A stretch of DNA of 64,000 nucleotides from DATFVA01 sp963764235 (GTDB lineage: Bacteria; Bacteroidota; Ignavibacteria; Ignavibacteriales; Ignavibacteriaceae): positions 372,001 to 436,000 of the forward strand of contig CAVXRO010000009.1 of the NCBI GenBank assembly GCA_963764235.1, in the 5' to 3' direction. The notes beneath the pieces were generated by a model, which was not told the origin of the DNA, ran no database searches, and saw only the letters and a program-made list of their open reading frames with translations. Shown here piece after piece: positions 16,847 to 26,045 of the stretch; position 1 is the first letter of the stretch, and every line of letters begins with the position of its first letter. Position numbers and translations under genes: made by a program.

Positions 16847-17395
16847 ATGAAATTAGGTTTGATTGTTTTTATTCTTTCCACATTCTCATTTATATGCTGC
16901 CAGAATAAAAGTGAAATTACTAACGGAAAAAAGGAAACCATGAAAGAACAGAATGTGAAGCCGCATAATCCTTATTACTCAAGAACGGATACAACAAAGC
17001 TTGATATTCCTGATTCGGAATGGAAGAAAGTTCTCCCCGTGGATGTATATGAAGTTGCCCGTAATAAGGCAACCGAGAGAGCTTTTACCGGCAAGTACTG
17101 GGATTATGACGGCAAAGGTACCTATTACTGCGCTGCCTGCGGGAATCCTCTGTTTCGTTCCGACGCAAAGTTTGCAAGCACCTGCGGATGGCCGAGCTTC
17201 TTCGAGCCTATGAGGGAGAATAGCGTGATATATAAGCCCGACGATTCGTACGGTATGCATAGGATTGAAGTTTTGTGCGGAAGGTGCGGCGCCCACCTGG
17301 GACATATATTTGATGATGGTCCCCCTCCCACCGGAAAAAGATATTGCATGAACTCAATTGTCCTTGATTTTGAACCCGATTCCGGCAGCAAGTAA
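16847..17395 (+). CDS. msrB: peptide-methionine (R)-S-oxide reductase, exported
   Basis: Reduces methionine-R-sulfoxide in damaged proteins. The 182-residue protein has an N-terminal hydrophobic segment ending in FICC, which looks like a loose lipoprotein signal, so it probably acts in the periplasm. The MsrB domain has the zinc pairs CAACG (about residue 100) and CGRCG (about 146), the GWPSF block, and the catalytic cysteine in KRYCMNS at about 168. Its TAA is followed directly by the ATG of the YdeI-like gene. Confidence 0.92.
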   Translation: MKLGLIVFILSTFSFICCQNKSEITNGKKETMKEQNVKPHNPYYSRTDTTKLDIPDSEWKKVLPVDVYEVARNKATERAFTGKYWDYDGKGTYYCAACGNPLFRSDAKFASTCGWPSFFEPMRENSVIYKPDDSYGMHRIEVLCGRCGAHLGHIFDDGPPPTGKRYCMNSIVLDFEPDSGSK

Positions 17396-17980
17396 ATGAA
17401 GCCGGTGTTCTTCAGGAAACAGCCGGATTTAAGAAAATGGTTCGAAAAAAACCATGATAAAAAGGATGAGCTGCTTATAGGCTTCTATAAAAAAAGTTCC
17501 GGCAATCCAAGTATTACCTGGGAGGAATCTGTTGATGAGGCTCTCTGTTTTGGTTGGATTGACGGTATCAGGAAATCGCTGGACGAGATAAGCTACACTA
17601 TCCGTTTCACTCCGCGCAGAAATAACAGTAGGTGGAGTACGAAAAATATAAGCCGGGTTGAGGAACTAATTAAGCTGAAACAAATGAAGCCGGTCGGACT
17701 TGAGGTTTATGAGAAGAGGAAAGAGAAATATAGTCATACATATTCCTTCGAACAGCGTATCGTAAATCTTGACCTTAAATATCAAATTATACTTAGAAAA
17801 AATAAAAAGGCTTGGGAATATTTTGAATCTCGGGTACCTTCTTACAGGAAACCTGTAATTCACTGGATTATGAGCGCAAAGCAGGAGGCTACCAGGCTGA
17901 AGAGACTGGAAATTCTTATTTCCTCTTCTGAAAAGGGTGAAGTTATTCCCCAAATGAGATGGAGAAAAAATAAAAAATAA
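17396..17980 (+). CDS. YdeI/OmpD-associated-family protein
   Basis: A 194-residue soluble protein of the YdeI/OmpD-associated (bacteriocin-protection) family. It shows the N-terminal FRKQPDLRKWFEKNH and ITWEESVDEALCFGWIDG segments, the TPRRNNSRWSTKN motif and a basic C-terminus, all typical. The function is not well established; the family name comes from limited work in enterobacteria. It starts on the base after the msrB stop, so it is cotranscribed with it. Confidence 0.85.
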   Translation: MKPVFFRKQPDLRKWFEKNHDKKDELLIGFYKKSSGNPSITWEESVDEALCFGWIDGIRKSLDEISYTIRFTPRRNNSRWSTKNISRVEELIKLKQMKPVGLEVYEKRKEKYSHTYSFEQRIVNLDLKYQIILRKNKKAWEYFESRVPSYRKPVIHWIMSAKQEATRLKRLEILISSSEKGEVIPQMRWRKNKK

Positions 17981-17992
17981 AGAGGTATTAAG

Positions 17993-18907
17993 ATGCAGGT
18001 AATTTTAGGATCGGGAGGTATAATAGGAAAGGGAATTGCCGAAATTTTACCTCAATACACAGAGAGGGTAAGGCTGGTAAGCAGAAATCCTGCAGCTATT
18101 AATAAAAATGATGAGCTTATAAAGGCTGATCTTACAGATTACGGTCAAACTGAGAAGGCTGTTGAGGGTGCAGACATTGCCTACCTCGTTCTTGGTATGG
18201 AATATAAGTTAAGTGTCTGGCAGAGGGATTGGCCGACGGTTATGACTAATGTAATAAATGCTTGCAAAAAGTTTAACACAAAGCTGGTCTTTTTTGATAA
18301 TGTTTATGCATATGGAAAAGTAGACGGGTGGATGACTGAACAGACACCGATGAATCCTTCAAGTAAAAAAGGTGAGGTCCGTGCTGAAATAGCAGAGCAG
18401 CTAATAAACGAATACAAACAGGGAAATGTTAAGGCAATTATTGCCCGCGCGGCAGATTTCAATGGACCGACAAAAAATACATTCGTACATCCTCTTGTTT
18501 ATGAAAAAGTAATGAAGGACAAGAAAGCACAGTGGTTTATAAATGCTGATTTGAAACATTCGCTTACTTATACTGCAGATGCTGCAAAAGCAACAGCCCT
18601 CCTTGGAAATACCCCAGATGCATATAACAGAACCTGGCATCTTCCAACTGACAAAAATACACCCACCGGAAAAGAATTCATTAAAATGGTGCAGGATACC
18701 TATGGTAAAAATACAGGCTACGCTACCCTCTCAAGGTGGATGCTTAAAATGGTTGGTTTGTTCATTCCGGTTATAGGTGAAATGGACGAGATGATGTACC
18801 AGTATGACTCCGAATATTTGTTCGACAGCAGTGATTTTGAAAATCATTTTTTCAAAGCAGCACCGGTTAAGACAGGAATTGAAGAGACCGTGAATGCTTT
18901 AAAATGA
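17993..18907 (+). CDS. NAD(P)-dependent epimerase/dehydratase (extended SDR, NmrA-like)
   Basis: A 304-residue extended short-chain dehydrogenase. The nucleotide-binding motif is GSGGIIGKGIA near the N-terminus; FFDNVYAYGKVDG contains the catalytic-region tyrosine-like residues, although the usual YxxxK is not obvious (KKGEVRAEIAEQL takes its place). AGAGG seven bases upstream sets the start and the gene follows the YdeI-like gene by 12 bases, so it ends the msrB operon. Substrate unknown. Confidence 0.8.
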   Translation: MQVILGSGGIIGKGIAEILPQYTERVRLVSRNPAAINKNDELIKADLTDYGQTEKAVEGADIAYLVLGMEYKLSVWQRDWPTVMTNVINACKKFNTKLVFFDNVYAYGKVDGWMTEQTPMNPSSKKGEVRAEIAEQLINEYKQGNVKAIIARAADFNGPTKNTFVHPLVYEKVMKDKKAQWFINADLKHSLTYTADAAKATALLGNTPDAYNRTWHLPTDKNTPTGKEFIKMVQDTYGKNTGYATLSRWMLKMVGLFIPVIGEMDEMMYQYDSEYLFDSSDFENHFFKAAPVKTGIEETVNALK

Positions 18908-19042
18908 CACTTTACAAGATTAAGACACTGCCATTTTGTCATACTTCCGTTTTTTTTATGTGCGAAAAATGCGTGTTTTCGCTGTCTCATTTTGAGTCCA
19001 AAAGGCAGATAAAAGGCTGACTCAATATGGATACACCGTTGT

Positions 19043-19057
19043 ATGACAATTTGTCAT
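19043..19057. promoter_or_regulatory. palindrome ATGACAATTTGTCAT upstream of the Ada-like gene
   Basis: A perfect 7+1+7 palindrome. A related half-site TTTTGTCAT is at 18934-18942. It is the largest structured element in the 246-base gap after the SDR gene and lies about 50 bases before the -33 element of the Ada promoter, a plausible place for a repressor or activator. Confidence 0.45.
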
Positions 19058-19103
19058 AATGTTTAATTTATCAACAGTAAAAAAATACTTGTCAAGTTTT
19101 CGG

Positions 19104-19134
19104 TTGAGAGAATATATCTATCTCTTTATGTTTG
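19104..19134 (+). promoter_or_regulatory. Bacteroidota-type promoter of the Ada-like gene
   Basis: TTG at 19104-19106 and TATGTTTG at 19127-19134, 20 bases apart, match the TTTG/TAnnTTTG promoter of Bacteroidota. The start codon is 19 bases later, so the leader would be very short but still has AAGG before ATG. Confidence 0.55.
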
Positions 19135-19153
19135 GTTCAAAAAAAGGTCGTCC

Positions 19154-20203
19154 ATGATTTCATTAAATTTATCCGATGAAAATGCTTACAAAGCGTTATT
19201 GAACAAAGATCCGCAGTATGAAGGTTTGTTTTTCGCTGCGATTAGAACTACCGGAATTTTCTGCAGGCCGACATGCAGGGCACGCAAACCAAAAAGAGAA
19301 AATGTTGAATTCTTTCAGACAGCCAGGGAGGCTATGGCTAACGGTTATCGTCCCTGTAAAATATGTCATCCTCTTGAATATCCTGATGAAATACTCCCTG
19401 AAATAAAATCATTGCTGGAAGAGATTGAACAAAATCCCTCCCTGAAAATAACCGATTACAAACTTACTGCGAGAGGAATTGATCCTGCCCGTGTCAGAAG
19501 ATGGTTTATTAAAAATCACGGGATGACATTCCACGCTTACCAGAGAATGTTCAGAATAAATAATGCCCTGAGAAATTTTAAGGAAGGAGATAAAGTCATC
19601 GAAGCAGCCTACGACGCCGGGTATGAATCATTAAGCGGGTTCCAGCATACTTTTAAAAAGGTAACATCCGGTAGTCCTTCGGAAACCAAAAATGAAAAGG
19701 TTCTTTCTTTTGAACGCTTCACAAGTCCGCTTGGACCAATGATGGTGATAGCAAATGAGGAAGGAATTTATCTTCTGGAATTTACCGACCGCAGGATGCT
19801 GGAAACAGAATTAAAACAGCTTGAAAAACATTTTAAGTGTCCCATACTTCCGGGAACCAACAGACACATCAAAGAATTAAGGAAGCAGCTCAATGAATAT
19901 TTTGAAGGTGAAAGAAAAAGCTTTGATGTTCCTTTAATAATTTTCGGAACAGATTTCCAGAAAAAAGCCTGGGACGCATTAACGAAAATTCCTTACGGCA
20001 CTACCCGATCATACAAGACGCAGGCTGAGGCAATCGGCCATCCCAAAGCGGTAAGGGCGGTGGGTACAGCGAACGGACACAACAGGCTTGCTATCATCAT
20101 CCCCTGTCATCGTGTAATCGGGGAGAATGGTAAGCTTACAGGTTACGGAGGAGGACTATGGCGTAAGCAGTGGCTTCTTAACCATGAAATGAATAACCTG
20201 TAG
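19154..20203 (+). CDS. ada: Ada-type bifunctional DNA alkylation repair protein/regulator
   Basis: A 349-residue three-part protein. Residues 1-80 form the Ada zinc domain, with cysteines in FCRPTCRARKP and RPCKICHP that take methyl groups from phosphotriesters. About 85-165 is an AraC-type helix-turn-helix (AAYDAGYESLSGFQHTFKK). About 180-345 is O6-methylguanine methyltransferase, with acceptor cysteine in IIPCHRVIGENG. In known Ada proteins methylation of the N-domain turns on transcription of repair genes. A Bacteroidota promoter and a palindrome lie just upstream, consistent with autoregulation (inference). It is monocistronic. Confidence 0.92.
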   Translation: MISLNLSDENAYKALLNKDPQYEGLFFAAIRTTGIFCRPTCRARKPKRENVEFFQTAREAMANGYRPCKICHPLEYPDEILPEIKSLLEEIEQNPSLKITDYKLTARGIDPARVRRWFIKNHGMTFHAYQRMFRINNALRNFKEGDKVIEAAYDAGYESLSGFQHTFKKVTSGSPSETKNEKVLSFERFTSPLGPMMVIANEEGIYLLEFTDRRMLETELKQLEKHFKCPILPGTNRHIKELRKQLNEYFEGERKSFDVPLIIFGTDFQKKAWDALTKIPYGTTRSYKTQAEAIGHPKAVRAVGTANGHNRLAIIIPCHRVIGENGKLTGYGGGLWRKQWLLNHEMNNL

Positions 20204-20307
20204 ATAGCTCACGCCGGAAAATTTTTTTATTGCTTTATAGCAGAATTCGCCATAATTTAGATTCCCCTACAGATACAGATTAAACAACAATTTTAACGAG
20301 GAGTTCT

Positions 20308-20892
20308 ATGAAAAAATTCATTGCTTTTTCGGCTTTCCTGTTTCTAATAGCATTTTGTTTACCGGTTTTAGCCCAGGATGAAAATTACCAGGAGGAGATG
20401 AATAAAGCCTGGACCGAATATATGACCCCTGGTCCTATGCATGAACTGCTTTCAAAAGGTACCGGCGAGTGGACCTCTGCTATTAAAATGTGGATGGACC
20501 CATCCCAGCCTCCTACGGAATCTTCAGGCTTTTCAGAAATCAAATCTATCCTTGATGGAAGATATTTTGAAGGTACTCATACAGCTGATTTTAACGGTAT
20601 GGAGATGCATGGCAGAGAAATTTCCGGCTATGATAATGCGAAGAAGAAATTTTTCTCTACCTGGATTGACAATTTCGGTACAGGTGTAATGTACCTTGAA
20701 GGAACTTATGATGAGGGTACAAATACATTTACTTATACGGGGACTTCAGTTGATCCGATGACGGGACAGGACGTACCGGTAAAGCAAACCATTAAGCATA
20801 TCGATGCTGATCACTCACATATGGAAATGTTTATGACCGATAAGGGACAGGAATTTAAAACGATGGAGATTGATTTTACAAGAAAGAAATAG
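20308..20892 (+). CDS. exported DUF1579 protein
   Basis: A 194-residue protein with a clear signal peptide (cleavage after LPVLAQ, about residue 23) and a DUF1579 domain: MHELLSKGTGEWTSAIKMWMDP, LDGRYFEGTHTADFNGM, the ISGYDNAKKKFFSTWIDNFGTG core and a THIDADHSH-like region. DUF1579 is a lipocalin-like barrel of unknown role. GAGGAG sets the start and a strong terminator follows. Confidence 0.82.
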   Translation: MKKFIAFSAFLFLIAFCLPVLAQDENYQEEMNKAWTEYMTPGPMHELLSKGTGEWTSAIKMWMDPSQPPTESSGFSEIKSILDGRYFEGTHTADFNGMEMHGREISGYDNAKKKFFSTWIDNFGTGVMYLEGTYDEGTNTFTYTGTSVDPMTGQDVPVKQTIKHIDADHSHMEMFMTDKGQEFKTMEIDFTRKK

Positions 20893-20902
20893 AACTTTTT
20901 AG

Positions 20903-20955
20903 CAGGCTGTCCGGGTTTGTCGTAATCGGCAGACTAAGACAGCCTGTTTTATTTT
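20903..20955 (+). terminator. rho-independent terminator after the DUF1579 gene
   Basis: CAGGCTGTC (20903-20911) pairs with GACAGCCTG (20938-20946) around a 26-base loop, then TTTTATTTT. The next gene begins at 20962, only a few bases later. Confidence 0.75.
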
Positions 20956-20961
20956 AAAATT

Positions 20962-21477
20962 ATGAGAAAAATAATATTAAATCTTGCTGTAACTCTCGAC
21001 GGATTCGTTGAAGGACCAAACGGCGAATTCGACTGGTGTTTCACCGACCAGGATTACGGAATGACGGAATTTCTGAAATGCATTGATACCATATTTTTCG
21101 GTCGAAAGAGTTATGACGTTCTTATCGCTATGGATAAAAATCCTTATCCGGATAAAGCAAAATACGTATTTACAGAGAATCCGGACTATATTGTTAAAAA
21201 TGCCATCTCAGTAAAAATCGATCCTGTTAAGATTAATGAAATAAAAGAATTGAGGGGAACCGATATCTGGCTTTTCGGCGGTGCGGAATTATTTAATAAA
21301 CTTCTTGATATGGACCTTATCGATGAACTTCAGCTTGCGGTTCACCCTTTGATTCTGGGCGGCGGAACGCCCCTATTTAAATCCCGGAATAAAATTATTA
21401 GATTTAATCTGCTTGAATCAAGGCCGTATTCTTCCGGACTTGTTCAACTTATTTATAACAAACCGGGTATTAAATAA
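20962..21477 (+). CDS. dihydrofolate reductase-fold (RibD C-terminal-like) protein
   Basis: A 171-residue protein with the DHFR/RibD_C fold: KIILNLAVTLDGFVEGPNGEFDW at the start (first beta strand and loop), FFGRKSYDVL, IWLFGGAELFNKLLD with the NADPH-binding glycines and DELQLAVHPLILGGGTPLF. These small relatives are widespread; a role as true DHFR is unlikely given the RibD-like motifs. No ribosome binding site precedes the ATG, and the terminator of the previous gene ends within a few bases, so its message may be leaderless or arise from read-through. Confidence 0.83.
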   Translation: MRKIILNLAVTLDGFVEGPNGEFDWCFTDQDYGMTEFLKCIDTIFFGRKSYDVLIAMDKNPYPDKAKYVFTENPDYIVKNAISVKIDPVKINEIKELRGTDIWLFGGAELFNKLLDMDLIDELQLAVHPLILGGGTPLFKSRNKIIRFNLLESRPYSSGLVQLIYNKPGIK

Positions 21478-21497
21478 TACTTCTCCTGCTGCTGATA

Positions 21498-23186
21498 CTA
21501 TCCTAAAAGCTCTTTCAGTTTTTCCTGGACCTGGTTAAGGTCAACATCGAATCTCTCACCCGATGCCCGGACTTTTACTTCAACCTTAAGGTCCTTCAGC
21601 TTTTTATCGCCAACGATGACCTGAATCGGCATTCCGAGAAGATCAGCGTCTTTGAATTTGAAACCGGCCTGGGCATCCACCCTGTCATCGAATAAAACTT
21701 CGTAGCCTGCAGCCGTAAGATCATTATAAAGTTTATCGCAGGTTTCGATTATTTCCTGCTTCTTCATATTTAATCCCATTAAATGAATATGGAACGGTGC
21801 AAGAGTTTTATCCCAAATAATCCCGTAATCGTCATGATGCTGCTCGATATAACATGCCAGAACGCGGTCGACCCCGATACCATAACTTCCCATAATAATA
21901 GGATTTTCCTTACCATTTTCATCCAGGAAATTAGCACCCATTGATACAGAATATTTTGTTCCGAGCTTGAAGATATGCCCGAGTTCTATTGCAGTAAAAA
22001 CCGCAAGCTTATGATCGCATCTTGGGCAATTTTCATCTGAATTTATAGAGCGCAGATCAGCGTATTCGATTTCCTTAACATCCCGTTTCAGATCGATCCC
22101 ACCAAGGTGATAATCGGTTTCATTGGCGCCGCTGAAAAGATTATTCGCATCCTTAAGTCTGAGATCCGCAATGATTCTTCCCTTGTAGCCCACAGGACCA
22201 ATAGAACCCGCCTCCGCACCCGTTATCTCTACAAGTTCTTCGGGGTGAGCAGGACGAACGGCACCTCCGAGTGCACGTTCAAGCTTGGCTTCGTTTACGT
22301 CTTCATTACCGAGCATCAGCACAAGTACAGCATTTCCGCTATGAATATAGACCCTCGACTTTGCGCACTGAGTCTCATCTATCTTCAGAAAATCACAAAG
22401 TTCATCGATCGATCTGACATTAGGCGTATGTATCTTCTTTATCTCTCCACTCTGTTCATCTCTTTGCCTGCTGCTAATTTTAGAAGTTGCCACTTCAAGA
22501 TTTGCAGCATACCCGCAGTTCTCACAATGAGCTACAGTATCCTCGCCTGCATCCGATTTAACCATAAATTCCTCAGAACCCGAGCCGCCCATTGCACCGC
22601 TGGATGCGCCTACAATGAAATAGGATAAATGACACCGGTCGAATATATTTCTGTAAGCCTTGTCGTGAAGACTGTACGAATGATCGAGTCCTTCCGGTGA
22701 AATATCGAATGAATAAGCATCCTTCATCAGGAATTGTCGTCCCCGGATTATTCCGCTTCTTGGTCTCGATTCATTCCTGAACTTAGTCTGTATCTGGTAC
22801 CATATCTGGGGCATATCCTTGTAAGATTTCAGAACATTCCTTGCGTGGTAGGTCATTATTTCTTCATGTGTCGGGGCCAGAACATATTCTCTGTTAGCAA
22901 TATGGAAGAGTATATCACCGAATGCTTCAACCCTTCCTGTCTCTTCCCAGATTTCTCTTGGGTTCAGAGCGGGAAGATGAAATTCCTGTCCTCCTATGGC
23001 ATTCATTTCCTCGCGGATTATTTCAGATATTTTCCTGATAACGCGGTAGCCTACCGGAAGAAATGAATAAATACCCGCGGAAACCATACGGATCATACCT
23101 GACCTGAGCAAAAGAATATGACTGGTAACTACGGCATCACTCGGAACTTCTTTTAATGTAGGAACAAAGGATTTGCTTAATCTCAT
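21498..23186 (-). CDS. proS: prolyl-tRNA synthetase, bacterial type with editing insert
   Basis: Charges tRNA(Pro) with proline. The class II core shows motif 1 and 2 (RNESRPRSGIIRGRQFLMKDAYSF, given here in part, at about residues 137-160) and motif 3 (GSYGIGVDRVLACYIE at about 440). Between motifs 2 and 3, about residues 225-385, is the YbaK-like INS editing domain, with its GSIGP loop. A C-terminal anticodon domain follows (DRVDAQAGFKFKDADLLGMP). Length 562 is normal. The convergent DHFR-like gene ends 20 bases away. Confidence 0.96.
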   Translation of the reverse strand: MRLSKSFVPTLKEVPSDAVVTSHILLLRSGMIRMVSAGIYSFLPVGYRVIRKISEIIREEMNAIGGQEFHLPALNPREIWEETGRVEAFGDILFHIANREYVLAPTHEEIMTYHARNVLKSYKDMPQIWYQIQTKFRNESRPRSGIIRGRQFLMKDAYSFDISPEGLDHSYSLHDKAYRNIFDRCHLSYFIVGASSGAMGGSGSEEFMVKSDAGEDTVAHCENCGYAANLEVATSKISSRQRDEQSGEIKKIHTPNVRSIDELCDFLKIDETQCAKSRVYIHSGNAVLVLMLGNEDVNEAKLERALGGAVRPAHPEELVEITGAEAGSIGPVGYKGRIIADLRLKDANNLFSGANETDYHLGGIDLKRDVKEIEYADLRSINSDENCPRCDHKLAVFTAIELGHIFKLGTKYSVSMGANFLDENGKENPIIMGSYGIGVDRVLACYIEQHHDDYGIIWDKTLAPFHIHLMGLNMKKQEIIETCDKLYNDLTAAGYEVLFDDRVDAQAGFKFKDADLLGMPIQVIVGDKKLKDLKVEVKVRASGERFDVDLNQVQEKLKELLG

Positions 23187-23246
23187 GGTAGTATAACTGA
23201 TAAAGGATGATTAAAACTTTAAATAGTTGTCAAAAATAAAGATTTG

Positions 23247-23405
23247 ATGATGCTTATCAAAATAAGCTTTGAGGATTATAAAAAGCTTGAACAAAAAGAA
23301 GTGCTTGTTAAAGATTTTCTAGGCAAAGAAAAAGCGTATAAGATAATAAAAGACAGTTTAGAGCTTTATAGGGAAAATGCAGAAGAACTGAGAGCTAAAT
23401 TGTAG
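23247..23405 (+). CDS. hypothetical 52-residue protein
   Basis: A plus-strand ORF in the 208-base gap between proS and the U32 gene. It codes for a charged, probably helical peptide with repeated ME/KE/EL patterns, for example KIISFEDYKKLEQKE-like spacing and a YRENAEELRAKL end. It has two adjacent ATGs and no ribosome binding site, and its last 11 bases overlap the convergent U32 gene. The codon choice looks natural, but no family is recognised; it may be a small gene or a fragment. Confidence 0.35.
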   Translation: MMLIKISFEDYKKLEQKEVLVKDFLGKEKAYKIIKDSLELYRENAEELRAKL

Positions 23406-24639
23406 GCTGTTCTGATTTTTTCACCCGAACCTCCTTTATGAGATAAACTGCATCACGGGGACGGACAAGTTCATCGCATCTGATAGTTATCTTTTCCCCT
23501 TTCGATGCCGATTCTGCTTTTCTATTATCATCAATTAAGATATTCTCTGCCTTAATCTGAACCACGCCTGTAGTTTCTCCGATTATATATATTTCGTCTC
23601 CTTGTTTCAGAGTACCGGTTTCAATTGAAATATATACCACTCCCGCCTGTTTATAATAATTTAAAACCCTTCCAAGGAACTCTTTCCTTGTACTTGCCCT
23701 GCTTCCGTAAATGCCGGCATACTCATCAGAACCGGGAGTATCGAGATAAAAACCAGTCGAGAACCCGCGGTTAAATACCTTTTCCAGTTCCTGAATAAGG
23801 TCATTTTTAATCTCAGGTGTAAGTTTGTTCTCATAATAAAGATCAATAGCTTTCCTATAGGCTGAGGTAACTGCAGCAGCGTATTCCGGACTCCTTTTCC
23901 TTCCTTCTATCTTGAATGAATCAACGCCTGTTTCAATTAGCTGATCGATGAAACCAAGGGTACAAAGGTCCTCAGGCGATAAAACATAATCCTCGCCGAC
24001 AATCATACTTTTGCCAATAGTCGGATCATAAATCTCATATTCCCTCCGGCATGGCTGGATGCACTCACCCCGGTTAGCGCTTTTTTCAAAAAGATGGTGA
24101 CTCATAAAGCATCTGCCGCTTACCGCAATACACATAGCTCCGTGCACAAATACTTCAATCTCAAGGTCGGTAAGAGAACGTACTTTTTTAATATCTTCCA
24201 AAGAACATTCCCTTGCGAGGACGATCCTATCGGCTCCCAGTTCTTTATAGAAGTTTGCCGCCAGGGAATTGGAGACAGATCCCTGTGTGGAAATACAAAA
24301 AGGCATCCTTGCTTCCTGACATAATTGTACAACAGAAAAATCCCAGCAGATTATTCTATCGACCCCGGTTTCTTTTGCTTTTAAGATGATATCCCTTAGC
24401 TGGTCCAACTCTTCTTCATAGATAATTGTATTGAGAGTGAGGTAAGTCCTTACATTATTTTCTTTACAATATGATGTAAGCTCTGGAAGGTTGTCGGCTT
24501 TGAAGTTAGAGGCCTTAGCCCTCATATTCAGTTTTTCAACACCGAAGTAAACAGCATCAGCCCCTGCCTTAACCACTGATGTAAGCATGGTTTTATTACC
24601 AGCAGGGGCCATAAGCTCTGGTTTGACATTTTTATGCAT
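23395..24639 (-). CDS. U32-family protein, TrhP/YegQ-like
   Basis: A 414-residue protein of the U32 peptidase-like family. It has LMAPAGNKTMLTSVVKAGADAVYFG at the start (in part), the SSGRCFMS-type motif AVSGRCFMSHH and the cysteines of GECIQPCRREY that hold an Fe-S cluster in studied members, then a C-terminal beta domain (FLGRVLNYY). TrhP takes part in prephenate-dependent hydroxylation of tRNA U34 in E. coli, an alternative to TrhO. TrhO is also present in this window (52063-52947). Other U32 proteins have different jobs, so TrhP is the best guess rather than certain. Confidence 0.82.
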   Translation of the reverse strand: MHKNVKPELMAPAGNKTMLTSVVKAGADAVYFGVEKLNMRAKASNFKADNLPELTSYCKENNVRTYLTLNTIIYEEELDQLRDIILKAKETGVDRIICWDFSVVQLCQEARMPFCISTQGSVSNSLAANFYKELGADRIVLARECSLEDIKKVRSLTDLEIEVFVHGAMCIAVSGRCFMSHHLFEKSANRGECIQPCRREYEIYDPTIGKSMIVGEDYVLSPEDLCTLGFIDQLIETGVDSFKIEGRKRSPEYAAAVTSAYRKAIDLYYENKLTPEIKNDLIQELEKVFNRGFSTGFYLDTPGSDEYAGIYGSRASTRKEFLGRVLNYYKQAGVVYISIETGTLKQGDEIYIIGETTGVVQIKAENILIDDNRKAESASKGEKITIRCDELVRPRDAVYLIKEVRVKKSEQPTI

Positions 24640-24703
24640 AACTAATCTATTAACTTATTTATACGTATCCGGCTGAATGCTTTAATAGCATTGAGAATGA
24701 AGG

Positions 24704-25954
24704 TTACGACTTCTCTTCCCAGATTTTAGCAATTTCAATGATCACTCTTACAGCCATTTCCATATCCTGTATTGCAACCCATTCAACCTTCGAGTGGAAA
24801 CTATGTTCCCCGGCGAAGATATTAGGACAGGGCAATCCCATAAATGAAAGCCGTGAACCATCTGTACCCCCGCGAATCGGGTGCATAATAGGCTCAATAC
24901 CCAGATTCTTCATTGCCTGTTCCGCATAATCAGTAACCTGCTGATGCTTGACAAGAATTTCCTTCATATTACGGTATTGTTCAGTTACGTCAAATTCCAG
25001 CTTTGCGGCAGGATATTTTTTTACTGTCTTCTCTGCAAGGTCTTTTAAAAAAGCCTCATATTCTTTGAGTTTGGGTGTTTCAAAATCCCTGATGATAAAT
25101 TTCAATACTGCGAGCTCTTCGTTGCCGTTAAAGTTTGTGCAGTGAACATACCCCTCGCGTCCTTCTGTTGTTTCCGGAGAAAGTCTGTCTTTCGGCAGGC
25201 TTTCCATAAATTCAGATGCAACCCTTACAGCATTAACCATTATTCCCTTTGCGTAACCGGGGTGAATGTTTTTTCCGTGTATCTTAATTGTAACTGCATC
25301 AGCACTGAATGTTTCAGACTCAACCTCACCGCGGCTCTGACCGTCGACAGTATAAGCATACTTTGCACCGAATTTCTTAACATCAAATTTTTCTGTTCCC
25401 CGTCCGACTTCTTCATCGGGGGTAAAGCAGATCTTTACTGGACCATGCTTTACTTCCGGATGTGTAAGCCAGTAATTAACCGCATCTACTATTTCAGCCA
25501 CACCGGACTTATTATCCGCGCCGAGAAGGGTTGTTCCGTCCGTAGTTATGATATCAAATCCTTTCATATTCTTAAGGTCGGGATTCTCACTCTCAAGTAT
25601 AACCTGAGAAGGATCCTTCATAAGTTTTATATCCCCTCCCTGGTAGTTTTTATGGATAACAGGATTTACACCCGCACCGGTGACAGCCGGAGAAGTATCA
25701 ACGTGAGCGATAAATCCAATCGCCGGAACATTTTTATCAGAATTAGACGGAAGAGTCGCCATCACATAGCCATTCTCATCCATATGAGCATCTTTAAGTC
25801 CCATTTTTTTCAATTCTGCGGCGAGGTCTTTTGAAAGAATTTTTTGTTTTTCAGTCGAAGGAAATGAAGTTGATTCTTCATCGGATTGAGTATCGTATTT
25901 TACGTATTCCAGAAACCGATCTACACAGGTAAATTTATATTTATCATCAAACAT
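24704..25954 (-). CDS. pepT: peptidase T (aminotripeptidase)
   Basis: An M20-family zinc aminopeptidase that removes the N-terminal residue from tripeptides in the cytoplasm. Visible: GFIAHVDTSP with the first metal histidine (about residue 80), GADNKSGVAEI, the catalytic EE of FTPDEEVGRG and the VDGQSRGEVESETF segment; PIRGGTDGSRLSFMGLP near the C-terminus is characteristic of PepT. Length 416 is normal. AGAGG five bases upstream sets the ATG. It lies 64 bases downstream of nothing else on its strand; the U32 gene follows after 64 bases. Confidence 0.94.
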   Translation of the reverse strand: MFDDKYKFTCVDRFLEYVKYDTQSDEESTSFPSTEKQKILSKDLAAELKKMGLKDAHMDENGYVMATLPSNSDKNVPAIGFIAHVDTSPAVTGAGVNPVIHKNYQGGDIKLMKDPSQVILESENPDLKNMKGFDIITTDGTTLLGADNKSGVAEIVDAVNYWLTHPEVKHGPVKICFTPDEEVGRGTEKFDVKKFGAKYAYTVDGQSRGEVESETFSADAVTIKIHGKNIHPGYAKGIMVNAVRVASEFMESLPKDRLSPETTEGREGYVHCTNFNGNEELAVLKFIIRDFETPKLKEYEAFLKDLAEKTVKKYPAAKLEFDVTEQYRNMKEILVKHQQVTDYAEQAMKNLGIEPIMHPIRGGTDGSRLSFMGLPCPNIFAGEHSFHSKVEWVAIQDMEMAVRVIIEIAKIWEEKS

Positions 25955-26045
25955 TGGTACCTCTAATTTTTAATAGTAAGATCAACTAAACTATCTAAAA
26001 TCGTCAAGATTCGCAACCAAAAGCGGCAATAAGGGGGCAATATGG

